A stretch of 22,398 nucleotides of DNA from an uncultured Prevotellaceae bacterium (lineage in GTDB: Bacteria; Bacteroidota; Bacteroidia; Bacteroidales; Bacteroidaceae): NCBI GenBank assembly GCA_946413885.1, contig CAMKMK010000005.1, positions 1-22,398 on the forward strand. Reading direction: 5' to 3'. The position numbers and the translations under genes are program-made. Below are positions 1-8,023 of this stretch, in pieces; position 1 is the first letter of the stretch, and every line of letters begins with the position of its first letter. Under the pieces are notes generated by a model, which made no database searches, had not been told where the DNA came from, and saw only the letters and a list, made by a program, of their open reading frames with translations.

Positions 1-297
1 TATGCCGCTGTGGATGCCTACGTGACTCCTTCTTTACAGGACAACCTACCCAACACCATTGCGGAGGCAATGTCTTGTGGAACACCATGTGTAGGCTTCC
101 GCGTGGGAGGTATTCCAGAGATGATAGATCATCAGGAGAATGGCTACGTGGCAAACTATTGTGATGCTGAAGATCTGGCACGAGGAATCAACTATGTGAT
201 GGAGCACAATCTGCACGAAGCAGCTCACAAGAAAGCAGCTTCCATGTTCAGCGAGACACATGTGGCCCAACAATACATTAGACTATATGAAGAGTAA
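1..297 (+). CDS. GT4-type glycosyltransferase, C-terminal fragment (5' end outside window)
   Basis: The frame is open from the first base, so the gene begins upstream and only about 98 C-terminal residues are visible. They carry the GT4 (GT-B fold) donor-binding signature: PSLQDNLPNTIAEAMSCGTP followed by VGFRVGGIPEMI. Here the glutamate of the EAM motif normally contacts the nucleotide-sugar donor and the GGIPE stretch follows. This family transfers sugars from nucleotide-sugar donors, usually at the cytoplasmic face during polysaccharide or LPS/capsule assembly; the acceptor and sugar cannot be read from this part. The stop overlaps the start of the next glycosyltransferase by 11 bases, indicating translational coupling in one polysaccharide-synthesis operon. 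Family is confident; exact function unknown. Confidence 0.9.
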   Translation, partial: YAAVDAYVTPSLQDNLPNTIAEAMSCGTPCVGFRVGGIPEMIDHQENGYVANYCDAEDLARGINYVMEHNLHEAAHKKAASMFSETHVAQQYIRLYEE

Positions 298-1081
298 ACC
301 ACTGATAACCGTAGCCACAGTAACTTACAACGCTGTAAAGACCCTGGAACGTACCATGCAGAGTGTGGCAGAGCAGGATTATTCTCGCGTAGAGCACTTG
401 ATTGTAGACGGATGCTCAAAAGACAATACGCTTAGCATCGTACAACGCTTTGTGGAACGGAATACTACCTTGGAAAAGCCCCACTCTATCAGATTGATTT
501 GCGACCATGATGAGGGACTTTATGATGCGATGAACAAAGCCATCGCTACTGCTCAAGGCAACTATATCGTATTCCTTAACGCAGGCGACAAACTGCATGA
601 GAAGACAACTTTATCCTCCATCGTGAAACAGATAGAATGGAGTCGATGGAATCATGCCAATCCTGCCATCATCTATGGTGAAACAGATTTGGTTGACAAT
701 AAAGGAAACTTCATCCGACACCGCCGGCTGACTGCACCTGAGAAGCTGACCTCAAAGAGTTTCTTGAGCGGCATGAGAGTTTGCCACCAATCCTTCTACG
801 TAAGCACTGAACTAGCTCGTGAGGTTCCCTACAACCTGAAATATCACTATTCTGCTGATTTCGACTGGTGCATACGCCTGATGAAATTAGCAGAGAAACG
901 TCGCATGAGAATCCACAACACCCATTTGATTCTGACCGACTACCTGAATGAAGGTCTTACAATCCAGAATCATCGGAAGTCTCTCTTTGAAAGACTTCGT
1001 CTGATGGGTCACCACTACGGGTGGCCAGCTACCATCTTGGAACATTTCTGGTTCATCGTGCGGGCATTAATAAAGCGGTAG
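287..1081 (+). CDS. GT2 family glycosyltransferase
   Basis: A 264-residue GT-A fold protein starting MKSKPLITVATVTYN. This is the classic GT2 opening (beta strand, then the TYN nucleotide-binding turn), followed by LIVDGCSKDNT and, near residue 75, DHDEGLYDAMNKAI, then FLNAGDKLH in the place of the metal-binding DXD region. An in-frame ATG at 260 would add nine residues inside the upstream gene; I prefer 287 because family homology begins immediately after it. The start overlaps the preceding GT4 gene by 11 bases, so the two are almost certainly translated together. Likely a cytoplasmic or membrane-associated enzyme adding one sugar to a surface glycan repeat unit. Donor and acceptor are unknown. 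The stop lies inside a hairpin that may end the transcript. Confidence 0.93.
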   Translation: MKSKPLITVATVTYNAVKTLERTMQSVAEQDYSRVEHLIVDGCSKDNTLSIVQRFVERNTTLEKPHSIRLICDHDEGLYDAMNKAIATAQGNYIVFLNAGDKLHEKTTLSSIVKQIEWSRWNHANPAIIYGETDLVDNKGNFIRHRRLTAPEKLTSKSFLSGMRVCHQSFYVSTELAREVPYNLKYHYSADFDWCIRLMKLAEKRRMRIHNTHLILTDYLNEGLTIQNHRKSLFERLRLMGHHYGWPATILEHFWFIVRALIKR

Positions 1082-1104
1082 GCATCAACTCCCGCCGCTT
1101 TATT
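1069..1104. terminator. Hairpin between convergent genes, possible bidirectional terminator
   Basis: A perfect 10-bp inverted repeat, AATAAAGCGG (1069-1078) and CCGCTTTATT (1095-1104), separated by 16 nt. It overlaps the last codons of the GT2 gene and lies 38 nt beyond the stop of the convergent yfhO-like gene. The arms end in A/T-rich sequence so either transcript would carry a short U-rich 3' side, but no long U-tract follows, so efficiency is uncertain. Confidence 0.55.
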
Positions 1105-1141
1105 GTTCACGTCGAATTTCTCTTCTTATCCTACGGAATCT

Positions 1142-3685
1142 TCACTCTTTTTTGGCACGAGCTGTCATGATTAAGCGTACCAGCAGTCCGACAAGCATCA
1201 GGGCAAGCAGACAGAGAGCAGAATAAGCAATAGTTTCCGTCACACGTTCGCTTTGAGGTTTAAAGGTGAGTACTACCGTATGTTTGCCAGCAGGCATTCG
1301 CACAGCACGAAGAACGTAATCTGCACGAGCTATGTCAGCCTTTTCTCCATCGATGGTACAAGTCCAACCTGGATAATAAACCTCACTGAATACCACGACG
1401 CCACCCTTTGCTGATTGCACATCATAAGTCAATTGGTTGGCCTCGTAACCAGTAAGAATAACAATCGATGCTGAATCAGCAGGTTGAACGTCAGTTCCCA
1501 GTACCTCCTGGAACTTACGATCCACTACGGCGGTCTGCTTAGGATTAATCTTGTGAAGTTCAGCAATCTCTGCATCCGCATCCTCTACGTACTGGATTTG
1601 ACTGACAAACCACCCATTCCCATAAGTCCAGGGATTTTCAACTGGAATTTTCGTATCCTCCTTGCCTCCCAGTATCATATACTTCATATTCAGCATATTG
1701 AGTACAGGGAAGAGGCTGTCTCCATTACATTGTTGCAGCTTGCCTTGCGTCTCAATGGCAGCCTTCTGAGCTGCACGAATCTCGCCTTGCAGATGCTCCT
1801 CGATGAGTTCCTGATAACGTCGCAATTTGGCAGCATGGTAACCGCCAATGCTCTTATGATAGAAAGAGGTAGTATTATCGTTGAAAGTGCTGACGGTCAG
1901 ATTCAGTACACGATAGTACTTGCTGCTATCCTGCAGAATAATTTCATCAGCCTGAGTCAAGGGGAATGCCTGTGCATCCGTGCGAGGAGCAGAGAACATG
2001 CCGTCATTAAGATAGCGTTTGTTGACTCCCCACATGTCAAAAAGACAAAGAGCGATCAGCAAAGCCACCATGGGAGTGGTTTTGAGTTTGCCCCAACGGT
2101 AAATGAGCAAGATGACGGTTCCTATCGCCACGATAATAAATGAACGCAGCGCATCAGAGGTGAACATGGCACGACGCATCTCACTCATGTTGGTCAGGAT
2201 GCCACCTGCAAGATCGTTGGGAATATAGCCAGCCTCGACGTATTGATTCATATACATCGCATCGCTGGTGGATATATAATTGCCAAAGAAGATATCAGGC
2301 ATCAGCCAGAAAAGTAAGGCAATACCACCTGTCAGACAGAAACTGACAGTAAGATAATGGATGCGGGGAAAACTTCCTTCTCGACCACGAAGACAGTCAG
2401 GATCGTCCACCAGTTTTTTCAAGGCCATCATTGCCAGCAAAGGAATGGTAAACTCTGCTATCACCAAAATGCTGGCTACCGTACGAAACTTGTCATACAT
2501 GGGTACATAGTCGAGGAAGAAATCTGTGAAGCCCATGAAGTTCTTGCCCCATGAGAGTAGAATACTAAGGATGGTGGCTGCCAAAAGACACCATTTCATG
2601 GGTCCCTTAACGATGAAAAGACCCAAGAAGAAAAGCGTCAATACAAAAGCACCCACATAAACGGGACCGCTGGTGCCAGGCTGCTCGCCAAAATACTGCG
2701 TGAAAGCGCGATAGATGGGTGTATAGTCATTGATGGCGTGCTTCATGGCTGTGGGGCTTTCAGACAATGCTTGGCTGGCTCCTCCCTTAACATTGGGCAC
2801 AAGCAGGGTCCATGTCTCACCGATTCCATAACTCCATGCTGTGATATATGAACGCTCCAGACCACTGCTGGTCTGATCGGTAGGATCTTTCGTTTTATGC
2901 GTCAGTTCACTCTTTCCACGCATCGTCTCCTTGCTGTACTCATACGTGTGATAGAGATTGCTCAGATTGATGCATACACCCAAGACTCCTCCCACAACAA
3001 AGCACAGGGTAGAACGAACCCACTGAGTTATTTTCTTCTCACGGATAGCCTGGATAAAGTAAGCCAACACCATCAAACCTATCACAAAAAGGAAGTAATA
3101 GGTCATCTGGACGTGGTTGCTAAGTATCTGTAAGGCCATGAAAATGCCTGTCACAACGATTCCCCACAGATATTTTCCTCGATAGCAAAGCGCCATACCT
3201 GCAATCGTAGGAGGAATGAAACTGAGTGTAAGCAATTTCCAGATGTGTCCTGCTGCTATGATGATGAAATAATAACTGCTGAAGGCCCACATAACAGCAC
3301 CCAGCGCAGCCATCCATACACGGAAGTCGAAGGCACGCAACATGATATAGAATCCTAACAGCATCATGAAGATATAGGCTGCTACAGCAGGCAGACCCAG
3401 TTGGTAGATGCTTTCGATACGGGAAAGTGTGTCAGTACTGGGATACGAGGGACTCATCTGATAGGTGGGCATGCCACTGAAAAGAGTATTGGTCCAGCGA
3501 GTTCGCTCGCCGTGGTGGGCAGCACGATATTGCTCCATCTCCACATTAGATCCAACGGCTGCACTATGATCCTGACCAGTCAAAACGAGACCGTCACGGA
3601 TGGGACCCATGAAATACAAGCAACTGATGGCGACAAAGAAAACGATAGCCAGCACATCAGGAACAAACTGTCTTACCTTATTCAT
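1142..3685 (-). CDS. YfhO-family polytopic membrane protein
   Basis: An 847-residue inner-membrane protein with many hydrophobic segments: one near residues 8-28, a dense group through roughly residue 560, and one close to the C-terminus (about 819-840). A large soluble stretch lies before the last segment. Around residues 614-625 it has GGYHAAKLRRYQ, and near the C-terminus VVFSEVYYPGW, both typical of YfhO-like proteins. YfhO proteins are GT-C-like; in Firmicutes they are linked to glycosylation of cell-wall polymers with lipid-linked sugar donors. The role in Bacteroidota is not established, so a transferase activity here is inference. The start ATG is 102 nt downstream of the rpsO stop, beyond that gene's terminator. 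A 12-bp palindrome lies just upstream of the start. Confidence 0.88.
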   Translation of the reverse strand: MNKVRQFVPDVLAIVFFVAISCLYFMGPIRDGLVLTGQDHSAAVGSNVEMEQYRAAHHGERTRWTNTLFSGMPTYQMSPSYPSTDTLSRIESIYQLGLPAVAAYIFMMLLGFYIMLRAFDFRVWMAALGAVMWAFSSYYFIIIAAGHIWKLLTLSFIPPTIAGMALCYRGKYLWGIVVTGIFMALQILSNHVQMTYYFLFVIGLMVLAYFIQAIREKKITQWVRSTLCFVVGGVLGVCINLSNLYHTYEYSKETMRGKSELTHKTKDPTDQTSSGLERSYITAWSYGIGETWTLLVPNVKGGASQALSESPTAMKHAINDYTPIYRAFTQYFGEQPGTSGPVYVGAFVLTLFFLGLFIVKGPMKWCLLAATILSILLSWGKNFMGFTDFFLDYVPMYDKFRTVASILVIAEFTIPLLAMMALKKLVDDPDCLRGREGSFPRIHYLTVSFCLTGGIALLFWLMPDIFFGNYISTSDAMYMNQYVEAGYIPNDLAGGILTNMSEMRRAMFTSDALRSFIIVAIGTVILLIYRWGKLKTTPMVALLIALCLFDMWGVNKRYLNDGMFSAPRTDAQAFPLTQADEIILQDSSKYYRVLNLTVSTFNDNTTSFYHKSIGGYHAAKLRRYQELIEEHLQGEIRAAQKAAIETQGKLQQCNGDSLFPVLNMLNMKYMILGGKEDTKIPVENPWTYGNGWFVSQIQYVEDADAEIAELHKINPKQTAVVDRKFQEVLGTDVQPADSASIVILTGYEANQLTYDVQSAKGGVVVFSEVYYPGWTCTIDGEKADIARADYVLRAVRMPAGKHTVVLTFKPQSERVTETIAYSALCLLALMLVGLLVRLIMTARAKKE

Positions 3686-3688
3686 AGA

Positions 3689-3700
3689 TTTACGCGTAAA
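3689..3700. repeat. 12-bp perfect palindrome upstream of yfhO-like gene
   Basis: TTTACGCGTAAA is its own reverse complement and lies 3 nt before the yfhO-like start codon, where a ribosome or a regulator could contact it. No TAnnTTTG box was found between the rpsO terminator and this gene. It could be an operator or chance. Confidence 0.4.
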
Positions 3701-3726
3701 AAGGGTTGTACAAATGAGGAAGAAAA

Positions 3727-3763
3727 CTAAAAGGCTGCAAACCCGATGTGGGAGTGCAGCCTT
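3727..3763 (-). terminator. Rho-independent terminator of rpsO
   Basis: Read on the minus strand, a 9-bp stem AAGGCTGCA (3755-3763) and TGCAGCCTT (3731-3739) encloses a 15-nt loop that can pair further (CCC with GGG). It is followed directly by TTAGTTTTCT. It starts 24 nt after the rpsO stop codon, the expected position for an intrinsic terminator. The yfhO-like gene downstream would need read-through or its own promoter. Confidence 0.82.
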
Positions 3764-3787
3764 GTTTCTGTTTCATGGGAGCTGCGA

Positions 3788-4057
3788 TTACTTGCGCAGG
3801 CCCAAAGCCTTGACGATAGCACGATAACGTTCAATATCGCGTTTCTTCAAGTAGTTGAGAAGAGCACGACGCTTACCTACCAAACCTGTCAGAGAGCGCT
3901 CTGTACTGTGGTCCTTGCGGTTCTGCTTCATGTGCTCCGTCAAATTCTTGATGCGGAATGAAAACAATGCAATCTGGCTCTCTGCACTACCTGTATCAGT
4001 TGCGCCCTGGCCATACTTCTCAAAAATCTCAACTTTCTTAGCTGAATTCAAATACAT
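3788..4057 (-). CDS. rpsO: 30S ribosomal protein S15
   Basis: Eighty-nine residues, the usual length for S15. The protein shows the S15 helical layout with GSAESQIALFSFRI in the middle and HSTERSLTGLVGKRRALL, the region that contacts the central domain of 16S rRNA (helices 20-22). It is a primary binder that nucleates assembly of the small-subunit platform. The start ATG is preceded by an A/T-rich leader with no clear Shine-Dalgarno, normal for Bacteroidota. The gene is monocistronic in appearance: a -7 box lies about 78 nt upstream and a hairpin terminator follows the stop. It diverges from typA. Confidence 0.98.
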   Translation of the reverse strand: MYLNSAKKVEIFEKYGQGATDTGSAESQIALFSFRIKNLTEHMKQNRKDHSTERSLTGLVGKRRALLNYLKKRDIERYRAIVKALGLRK

Positions 4058-4134
4058 AATTTTGTATTGGTTTTAAATGAAACTTGTTTGTCGAGCAGCA
4101 ACCTCTCGTCGGCACTGCTTCGCAAATGCGGGTG

Positions 4135-4142
4135 CAAAGATA
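4135..4142 (-). promoter_or_regulatory. Bacteroidota -7 box for rpsO
   Basis: On the minus strand this reads TATCTTTG, matching TAnnTTTG. It predicts a transcript with a leader of about 70 nt before the rpsO ATG. The nearest TTTG upstream (4167-4170) is 24 nt away, longer than the usual spacing, so the -33 element is unsure. Confidence 0.6.
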
Positions 4143-4222
4143 GTAAAAAGTTTAAAGTCAGACACACAAAGCAGGAAGTTTTTTTCTAAAAAGGGCAAAT
4201 TTAGACTCTTGCAAGGACATCT

Positions 4223-4253
4223 TTCAACGTTTATCTTTCCATTTTCAACGTTT
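4223..4253 (+). repeat. Direct repeat TTCAACGTTT upstream of typA
   Basis: Two identical copies of TTCAACGTTT (4223-4232 and 4244-4253) are offset by 21 bp, about two helical turns, and end 5 nt before the typA -7 box. Such placement would allow one protein to bind the same DNA face twice, but no regulator is identified. Confidence 0.4.
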
Positions 4254-4258
4254 TTTTG

Positions 4259-4266
4259 TAATTTTG
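4259..4266 (+). promoter_or_regulatory. Bacteroidota -7 box for typA
   Basis: TAATTTTG matches TAnnTTTG and sits 21 nt before the typA ATG. The position 20 nt upstream holds TTT (4236-4238) rather than a clear TTG, so the -33 box is weak. Confidence 0.6.
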
Positions 4267-4287
4267 CAGCCAAATTTAAAGAAGAAG

Positions 4288-6099
4288 ATGCAGAATATCA
4301 GAAACGTTGCGATAATTGCCCATGTTGATCACGGCAAAACAACATTGGTAGATAAAATGCTGCTGGCTGGACACCTGTTCCGCGAGAATCAGCAAAAGGG
4401 CGAGTTGATGCTGGACAACAATGAACTGGAGCGTGAGCGTGGAATCACCATCCTAAGCAAGAACGTTTCCATCAATTACAAGGATACAAAAATCAACATT
4501 ATCGACACTCCTGGTCACTCAGACTTTGGTGGCGAGGTGGAACGTGTGCTGAACATGGCTGATGGATGCCTTCTGCTGGTGGATGCTTTTGAGGGACCCA
4601 TGCCCCAGACACGTTTCGTTTTGCAGAAAGCCTTACAGATTGGTTTAAAACCCATCGTGGTGGTCAACAAAGTGGACAAGCCGAATTGCCGTCCTGAGGA
4701 AGTGTATGAGATGGTATTCGATCTGATGTGCGATCTGGACGCTACTGAAGAGCAACTGGATTTCCCAGTCATCTATGGCTCAGCCAAGAACGGCTGGATG
4801 GGTGAGGATTGGCAGAAACCTACCGATAACATCGACTATCTGCTGGACAGCATCATCAAATACATTCCTGCTCCCCTGCAACTGGAAGGTACACCGCAAA
4901 TGCTGATTACCAGTCTTGACTTCTCGAACTACACAGGACGCATCGCTGTGGGTCGAGTACATCGCGGCATTTTACGCGAGGGAATGAACGCTACCATTGT
5001 CCATCGTGACGGTTCCAGCGAGAAGACTAAAATCAAGGAATTGCACACATTCACAGGAATGGGTCGCCAAAAGACAAACGAGGTTGGATCAGGTGATATC
5101 TGCGCTATCGTGGGTTTGGATAACTTCGAGATTGGAGATACCATCTGCGACTATGAGAATCCAGAGGCTCTGCCCACCATCAACATCGATGAGCCAACGA
5201 TGTCAATGCTCTTTACCATCAACGACAGCCCCTTCTTTGGCAAGGAAGGCAAGTTCTGCACCAGCCGCCACATTGGAGAACGTTTGGAGAAGGAGTTGGA
5301 AAAGAATCTGGCACTTAAGGTGGAGCTCGTGGAAGGCGCTACGGACCGTTGGATTGTGAGTGGACGTGGTGTTCTGCACCTGTCTGTTCTTATCGAGACG
5401 ATGCGACGCGAGGGTTATGAGTTGCAGGTGGGCCAGCCTCAAGTTATCTATAAAGAAATTGATGGAGTAAAGTGCGAGCCTATCGAGGAAATGACCATTA
5501 ACGTACCTGAAGAATTCGCCAGCAAGATGATTGATATGGTGACACGTCGAAAGGGAGACATGACAGGGATGGAATCGCAAGGAGATCGTGTCAATATCGA
5601 GTTCCTGATCCCAAGCCGCGGTATCATCGGACTGAGAACCAACATGCTGACGGCCTCTCAGGGTGAAGCAATTATTGCGCATCGATACAAGGAGTATCAG
5701 CCTTACAAGGGCGAGATTACACGTCGCGTGAATGGTTCGATGATTGCCCTCGAGAGCGGTAATGCCTACGCCTATGCCATTGATCACTTGCAGGATCGCG
5801 GCCGTTTTTTCATCGAGCCACAAGATCAAGTATATGCTGGCCAAGTCATTGGTGAGCACGTACACGAAAACGACCTTGTCATCAATGTCTGCAAGGCAAA
5901 GCAACTTACCAACATACGTGCCAGCGGTACAGACGAGAAAGCTCACATTATCCCTGCTACCATCTTCTCATTGGAGGAAGCTCTGGAGTACATTAAGGCC
6001 GACGAGTACGTGGAAGTGACTCCCAAGAGCATGCGTATGCGTAAGATCATTCTGGATCATTTGGAGAGAAAACGCTCTGGTCGTTCCAATGAAGCATAA
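4288..6099 (+). CDS. typA: Ribosome-associated GTPase TypA/BipA
   Basis: A 603-residue translational GTPase, full length for the family. The G1 loop AHVDHGKT is at residues 11-18, followed by ERGITI (switch I/G2), DTPGHSDF (G3) and NKVDKPN (G4). EF-G-like domains follow, with the typical C-terminal BipA region containing IPSRGIIGLRTNMLTASQGEA. BipA binds the 70S ribosome and assists 50S assembly and growth under stress or low temperature. I chose ATG 4288; an upstream in-frame TTG at 4264 overlaps the -7 box and is unlikely. It is divergent from rpsO. The secreted hydrolase 48 nt downstream has no visible promoter or intervening terminator and may be partly co-transcribed. Confidence 0.98.
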   Translation: MQNIRNVAIIAHVDHGKTTLVDKMLLAGHLFRENQQKGELMLDNNELERERGITILSKNVSINYKDTKINIIDTPGHSDFGGEVERVLNMADGCLLLVDAFEGPMPQTRFVLQKALQIGLKPIVVVNKVDKPNCRPEEVYEMVFDLMCDLDATEEQLDFPVIYGSAKNGWMGEDWQKPTDNIDYLLDSIIKYIPAPLQLEGTPQMLITSLDFSNYTGRIAVGRVHRGILREGMNATIVHRDGSSEKTKIKELHTFTGMGRQKTNEVGSGDICAIVGLDNFEIGDTICDYENPEALPTINIDEPTMSMLFTINDSPFFGKEGKFCTSRHIGERLEKELEKNLALKVELVEGATDRWIVSGRGVLHLSVLIETMRREGYELQVGQPQVIYKEIDGVKCEPIEEMTINVPEEFASKMIDMVTRRKGDMTGMESQGDRVNIEFLIPSRGIIGLRTNMLTASQGEAIIAHRYKEYQPYKGEITRRVNGSMIALESGNAYAYAIDHLQDRGRFFIEPQDQVYAGQVIGEHVHENDLVINVCKAKQLTNIRASGTDEKAHIIPATIFSLEEALEYIKADEYVEVTPKSMRMRKIILDHLERKRSGRSNEA

Positions 6100-6147
6100 G
6101 GGATAAACTCAAGAACGTAAAGACAATCAAACTCAAAACTAATTATC

Positions 6148-8013
6148 ATGAAAAGATTCCTGATGATTGCCTCATGCCTGACTGCCATGATGGCTCAGGC
6201 TCAGGTTCCTGAAGAAACCTACTACACAGACATCTATCCTGACACATGGGTGGCTATCGATGAAGTCGGACGAAAGACTCCAACAGCTGAGGACGTGAAG
6301 TTGAAGACTGACAAGCCTCGCAGCGTAGGTATTTTCTATATTACCTGGCACACCCAGAATCTCCACAATGGTCAACCTTACAAAGCCGATGTTTCGAAGG
6401 TGCTGGAGCAAGATCCCAAGGCAGCCCGCAACAATGAAAGTCCTGCCTGGACCATCGGTTCCTACCATTGGGGCGAACCAGAGTACGGTTATTTCCTCAG
6501 TCAGGACAAGTACGTCATCTTCCACGACCTCTCCATGCTTGCCGATGCAGGCGTGGATGTGCTCATCTTGGATGTCACGAATGCCGTCTGCTATTGGGAC
6601 GAGTGGGAAGTGCTCTTCCAGACGATGCAGGAGATGAAGGCTTTGGGCAATAAGGTGCCCAAATTCTGCTTTTGGGCTTTCAACGGCAACGTCATCGATG
6701 TTGTGCAAAGTCTCTATGAACGCTTCTACAAAACGCCTCGCTATCAAGACTGCTGGTTCTACTGGGAGGGCAAACCCTTGCTTCTATACAACGCTACGCC
6801 CAGCGTTGATGCCAATCCTAACGGCGGGCAGAAAGATAAGGATTACAGCGAAGAGGTCAAGCAATTCTTTACTTTGAGGAATATGTGGTGGGGCTATCAC
6901 TCTTGGGCGGGTGCTCCTTACGTTGGAGGAGAGGACAAGTGGAGCTTCGGCTATGAGTTGAACGACAAGAAGGTCGCAGACCTTAAGCCCGAAGAACTGT
7001 GTTCCAAACATCAAGGTCGCCTCGAAGAGATGGCAGTCACGCCTGCTCAGCATCCAATAAGCATTACGGGAAAGAGTTGGAGACGCGAGACTTTGGAGCC
7101 AACTCTTGATGGAATAGATATGCCACAAAAAGCCTTTGTTCCATGGCTTGGCGAGGAAAGAGACAATCCGACCCAGTACGGTATCTACTTCCAAGACCGT
7201 TGGGATGAAGCTCTTCAAGTTGACCCGGACTTCATTTATCTTAATGATTGGAACGAATGGACTGCAGGCAAGTACAAGAACGGCAAGGACCCCTCAGGAC
7301 AAGCAGATTTGAACATCGACTTCCTGGGACGCAAGGGGAATCCCTTCTACTTTGTAGACCAGTACAATGCCGAGTTCAACCGCACCATCGCTCCCATGAA
7401 AGGCGGCTGGACGGACAACTACTATATGCAGATGGTGCAGAACATCCGTCGCTATAAAGGTGTTGCGCCTATTCCTGTTCATCATGGCTATCAGAACATT
7501 AAACTCGACGGAAAGCTTGACGAATGGCAGCCTGACAGCAGTTTCCTCGATACAAGAGGCGACGTCATCCATCGCGACCACGACGGTTATGGAGACCTTC
7601 ATTACACCGACCAAAGCGGTCGAAACGACATCGTTCGTTGCCTTGTTGCAGTCGATAAGAAGAACGTCTACTTTGCAGCAGAGACAGCCGAACCGCTTAC
7701 GCCTCGCACAGACCGGAATTGGATGCTGCTCTACATCGACACAGACGAGGACGGGAAGTACGACTTCGGAATTGGAGATTCAAGACTGGAAAGCTTGAAG
7801 TTTGAGAAAGATTGGGATGTTGCAGTAGGAGAGAAGTGCGTTGAGATAGCCATTCCCCGCAAGTTGCTCGGCAAGACGGGAAAGGAGTTCAGTTTCCGCT
7901 TCAAATGGGCCGACAATCCTTCCTACCCAGGCGACATCATCAGCATCTCGACGACAGGCGACACAGCCCCCAACCGCCGCTTCGCCTACCGCTTCATCTG
8001 GAAGAAAAAATAA
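6148..8013 (+). CDS. Secreted GH71/GH99-like glycoside hydrolase with C-terminal CBM9-like domain
   Basis: A 621-residue protein with a type I signal peptide (MKRFLMIASCLTAMMAQA, then QVPEE). Residues about 58-440 resemble GH99/GH71-like (beta/alpha)8 barrels: VGIFYITWHTQ, HWGEPEYGYF, then DAGVDVLILDVTN. Late in the barrel, YLNDWNEWTAG places Glu370 where these enzymes keep a catalytic acid. Residues about 445-621 form a CBM9/DOMON-like beta-sandwich beginning IKLDGKLDEW, with YIDTDEDGKYDFG, as in domains appended to glycan-active enzymes. GH99 enzymes are endo-alpha-mannan hydrolases; this distant relative may act on a mannose-containing glycan, but its substrate is not shown by sequence. 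It lies between typA and an RNA methyltransferase, outside any SusC/SusD locus. Family assignment is motif-based. Confidence 0.75.
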   Translation: MKRFLMIASCLTAMMAQAQVPEETYYTDIYPDTWVAIDEVGRKTPTAEDVKLKTDKPRSVGIFYITWHTQNLHNGQPYKADVSKVLEQDPKAARNNESPAWTIGSYHWGEPEYGYFLSQDKYVIFHDLSMLADAGVDVLILDVTNAVCYWDEWEVLFQTMQEMKALGNKVPKFCFWAFNGNVIDVVQSLYERFYKTPRYQDCWFYWEGKPLLLYNATPSVDANPNGGQKDKDYSEEVKQFFTLRNMWWGYHSWAGAPYVGGEDKWSFGYELNDKKVADLKPEELCSKHQGRLEEMAVTPAQHPISITGKSWRRETLEPTLDGIDMPQKAFVPWLGEERDNPTQYGIYFQDRWDEALQVDPDFIYLNDWNEWTAGKYKNGKDPSGQADLNIDFLGRKGNPFYFVDQYNAEFNRTIAPMKGGWTDNYYMQMVQNIRRYKGVAPIPVHHGYQNIKLDGKLDEWQPDSSFLDTRGDVIHRDHDGYGDLHYTDQSGRNDIVRCLVAVDKKNVYFAAETAEPLTPRTDRNWMLLYIDTDEDGKYDFGIGDSRLESLKFEKDWDVAVGEKCVEIAIPRKLLGKTGKEFSFRFKWADNPSYPGDIISISTTGDTAPNRRFAYRFIWKKK

Positions 8014-8023
8014 AAGAAAACCC

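Noticed and set aside
1484..2143. Plus-strand open frame of about 219 codons opposite the yfhO-like gene
   Set aside because: Mirror frame of a well-supported membrane protein, with no family features of its own.
4058..4134. Possible S15 autoregulatory leader structure upstream of rpsO
   Set aside because: Only a short AGCAG/CTGCT pairing with a bulge could be drawn by eye; no known S15-leader class could be recognised. Covariation analysis would be needed.
5203..5946. Long minus-strand open frame (about 247 codons) inside typA
   Set aside because: It is fully antisense to a clearly real typA, matches no family, and lacks a promoter.
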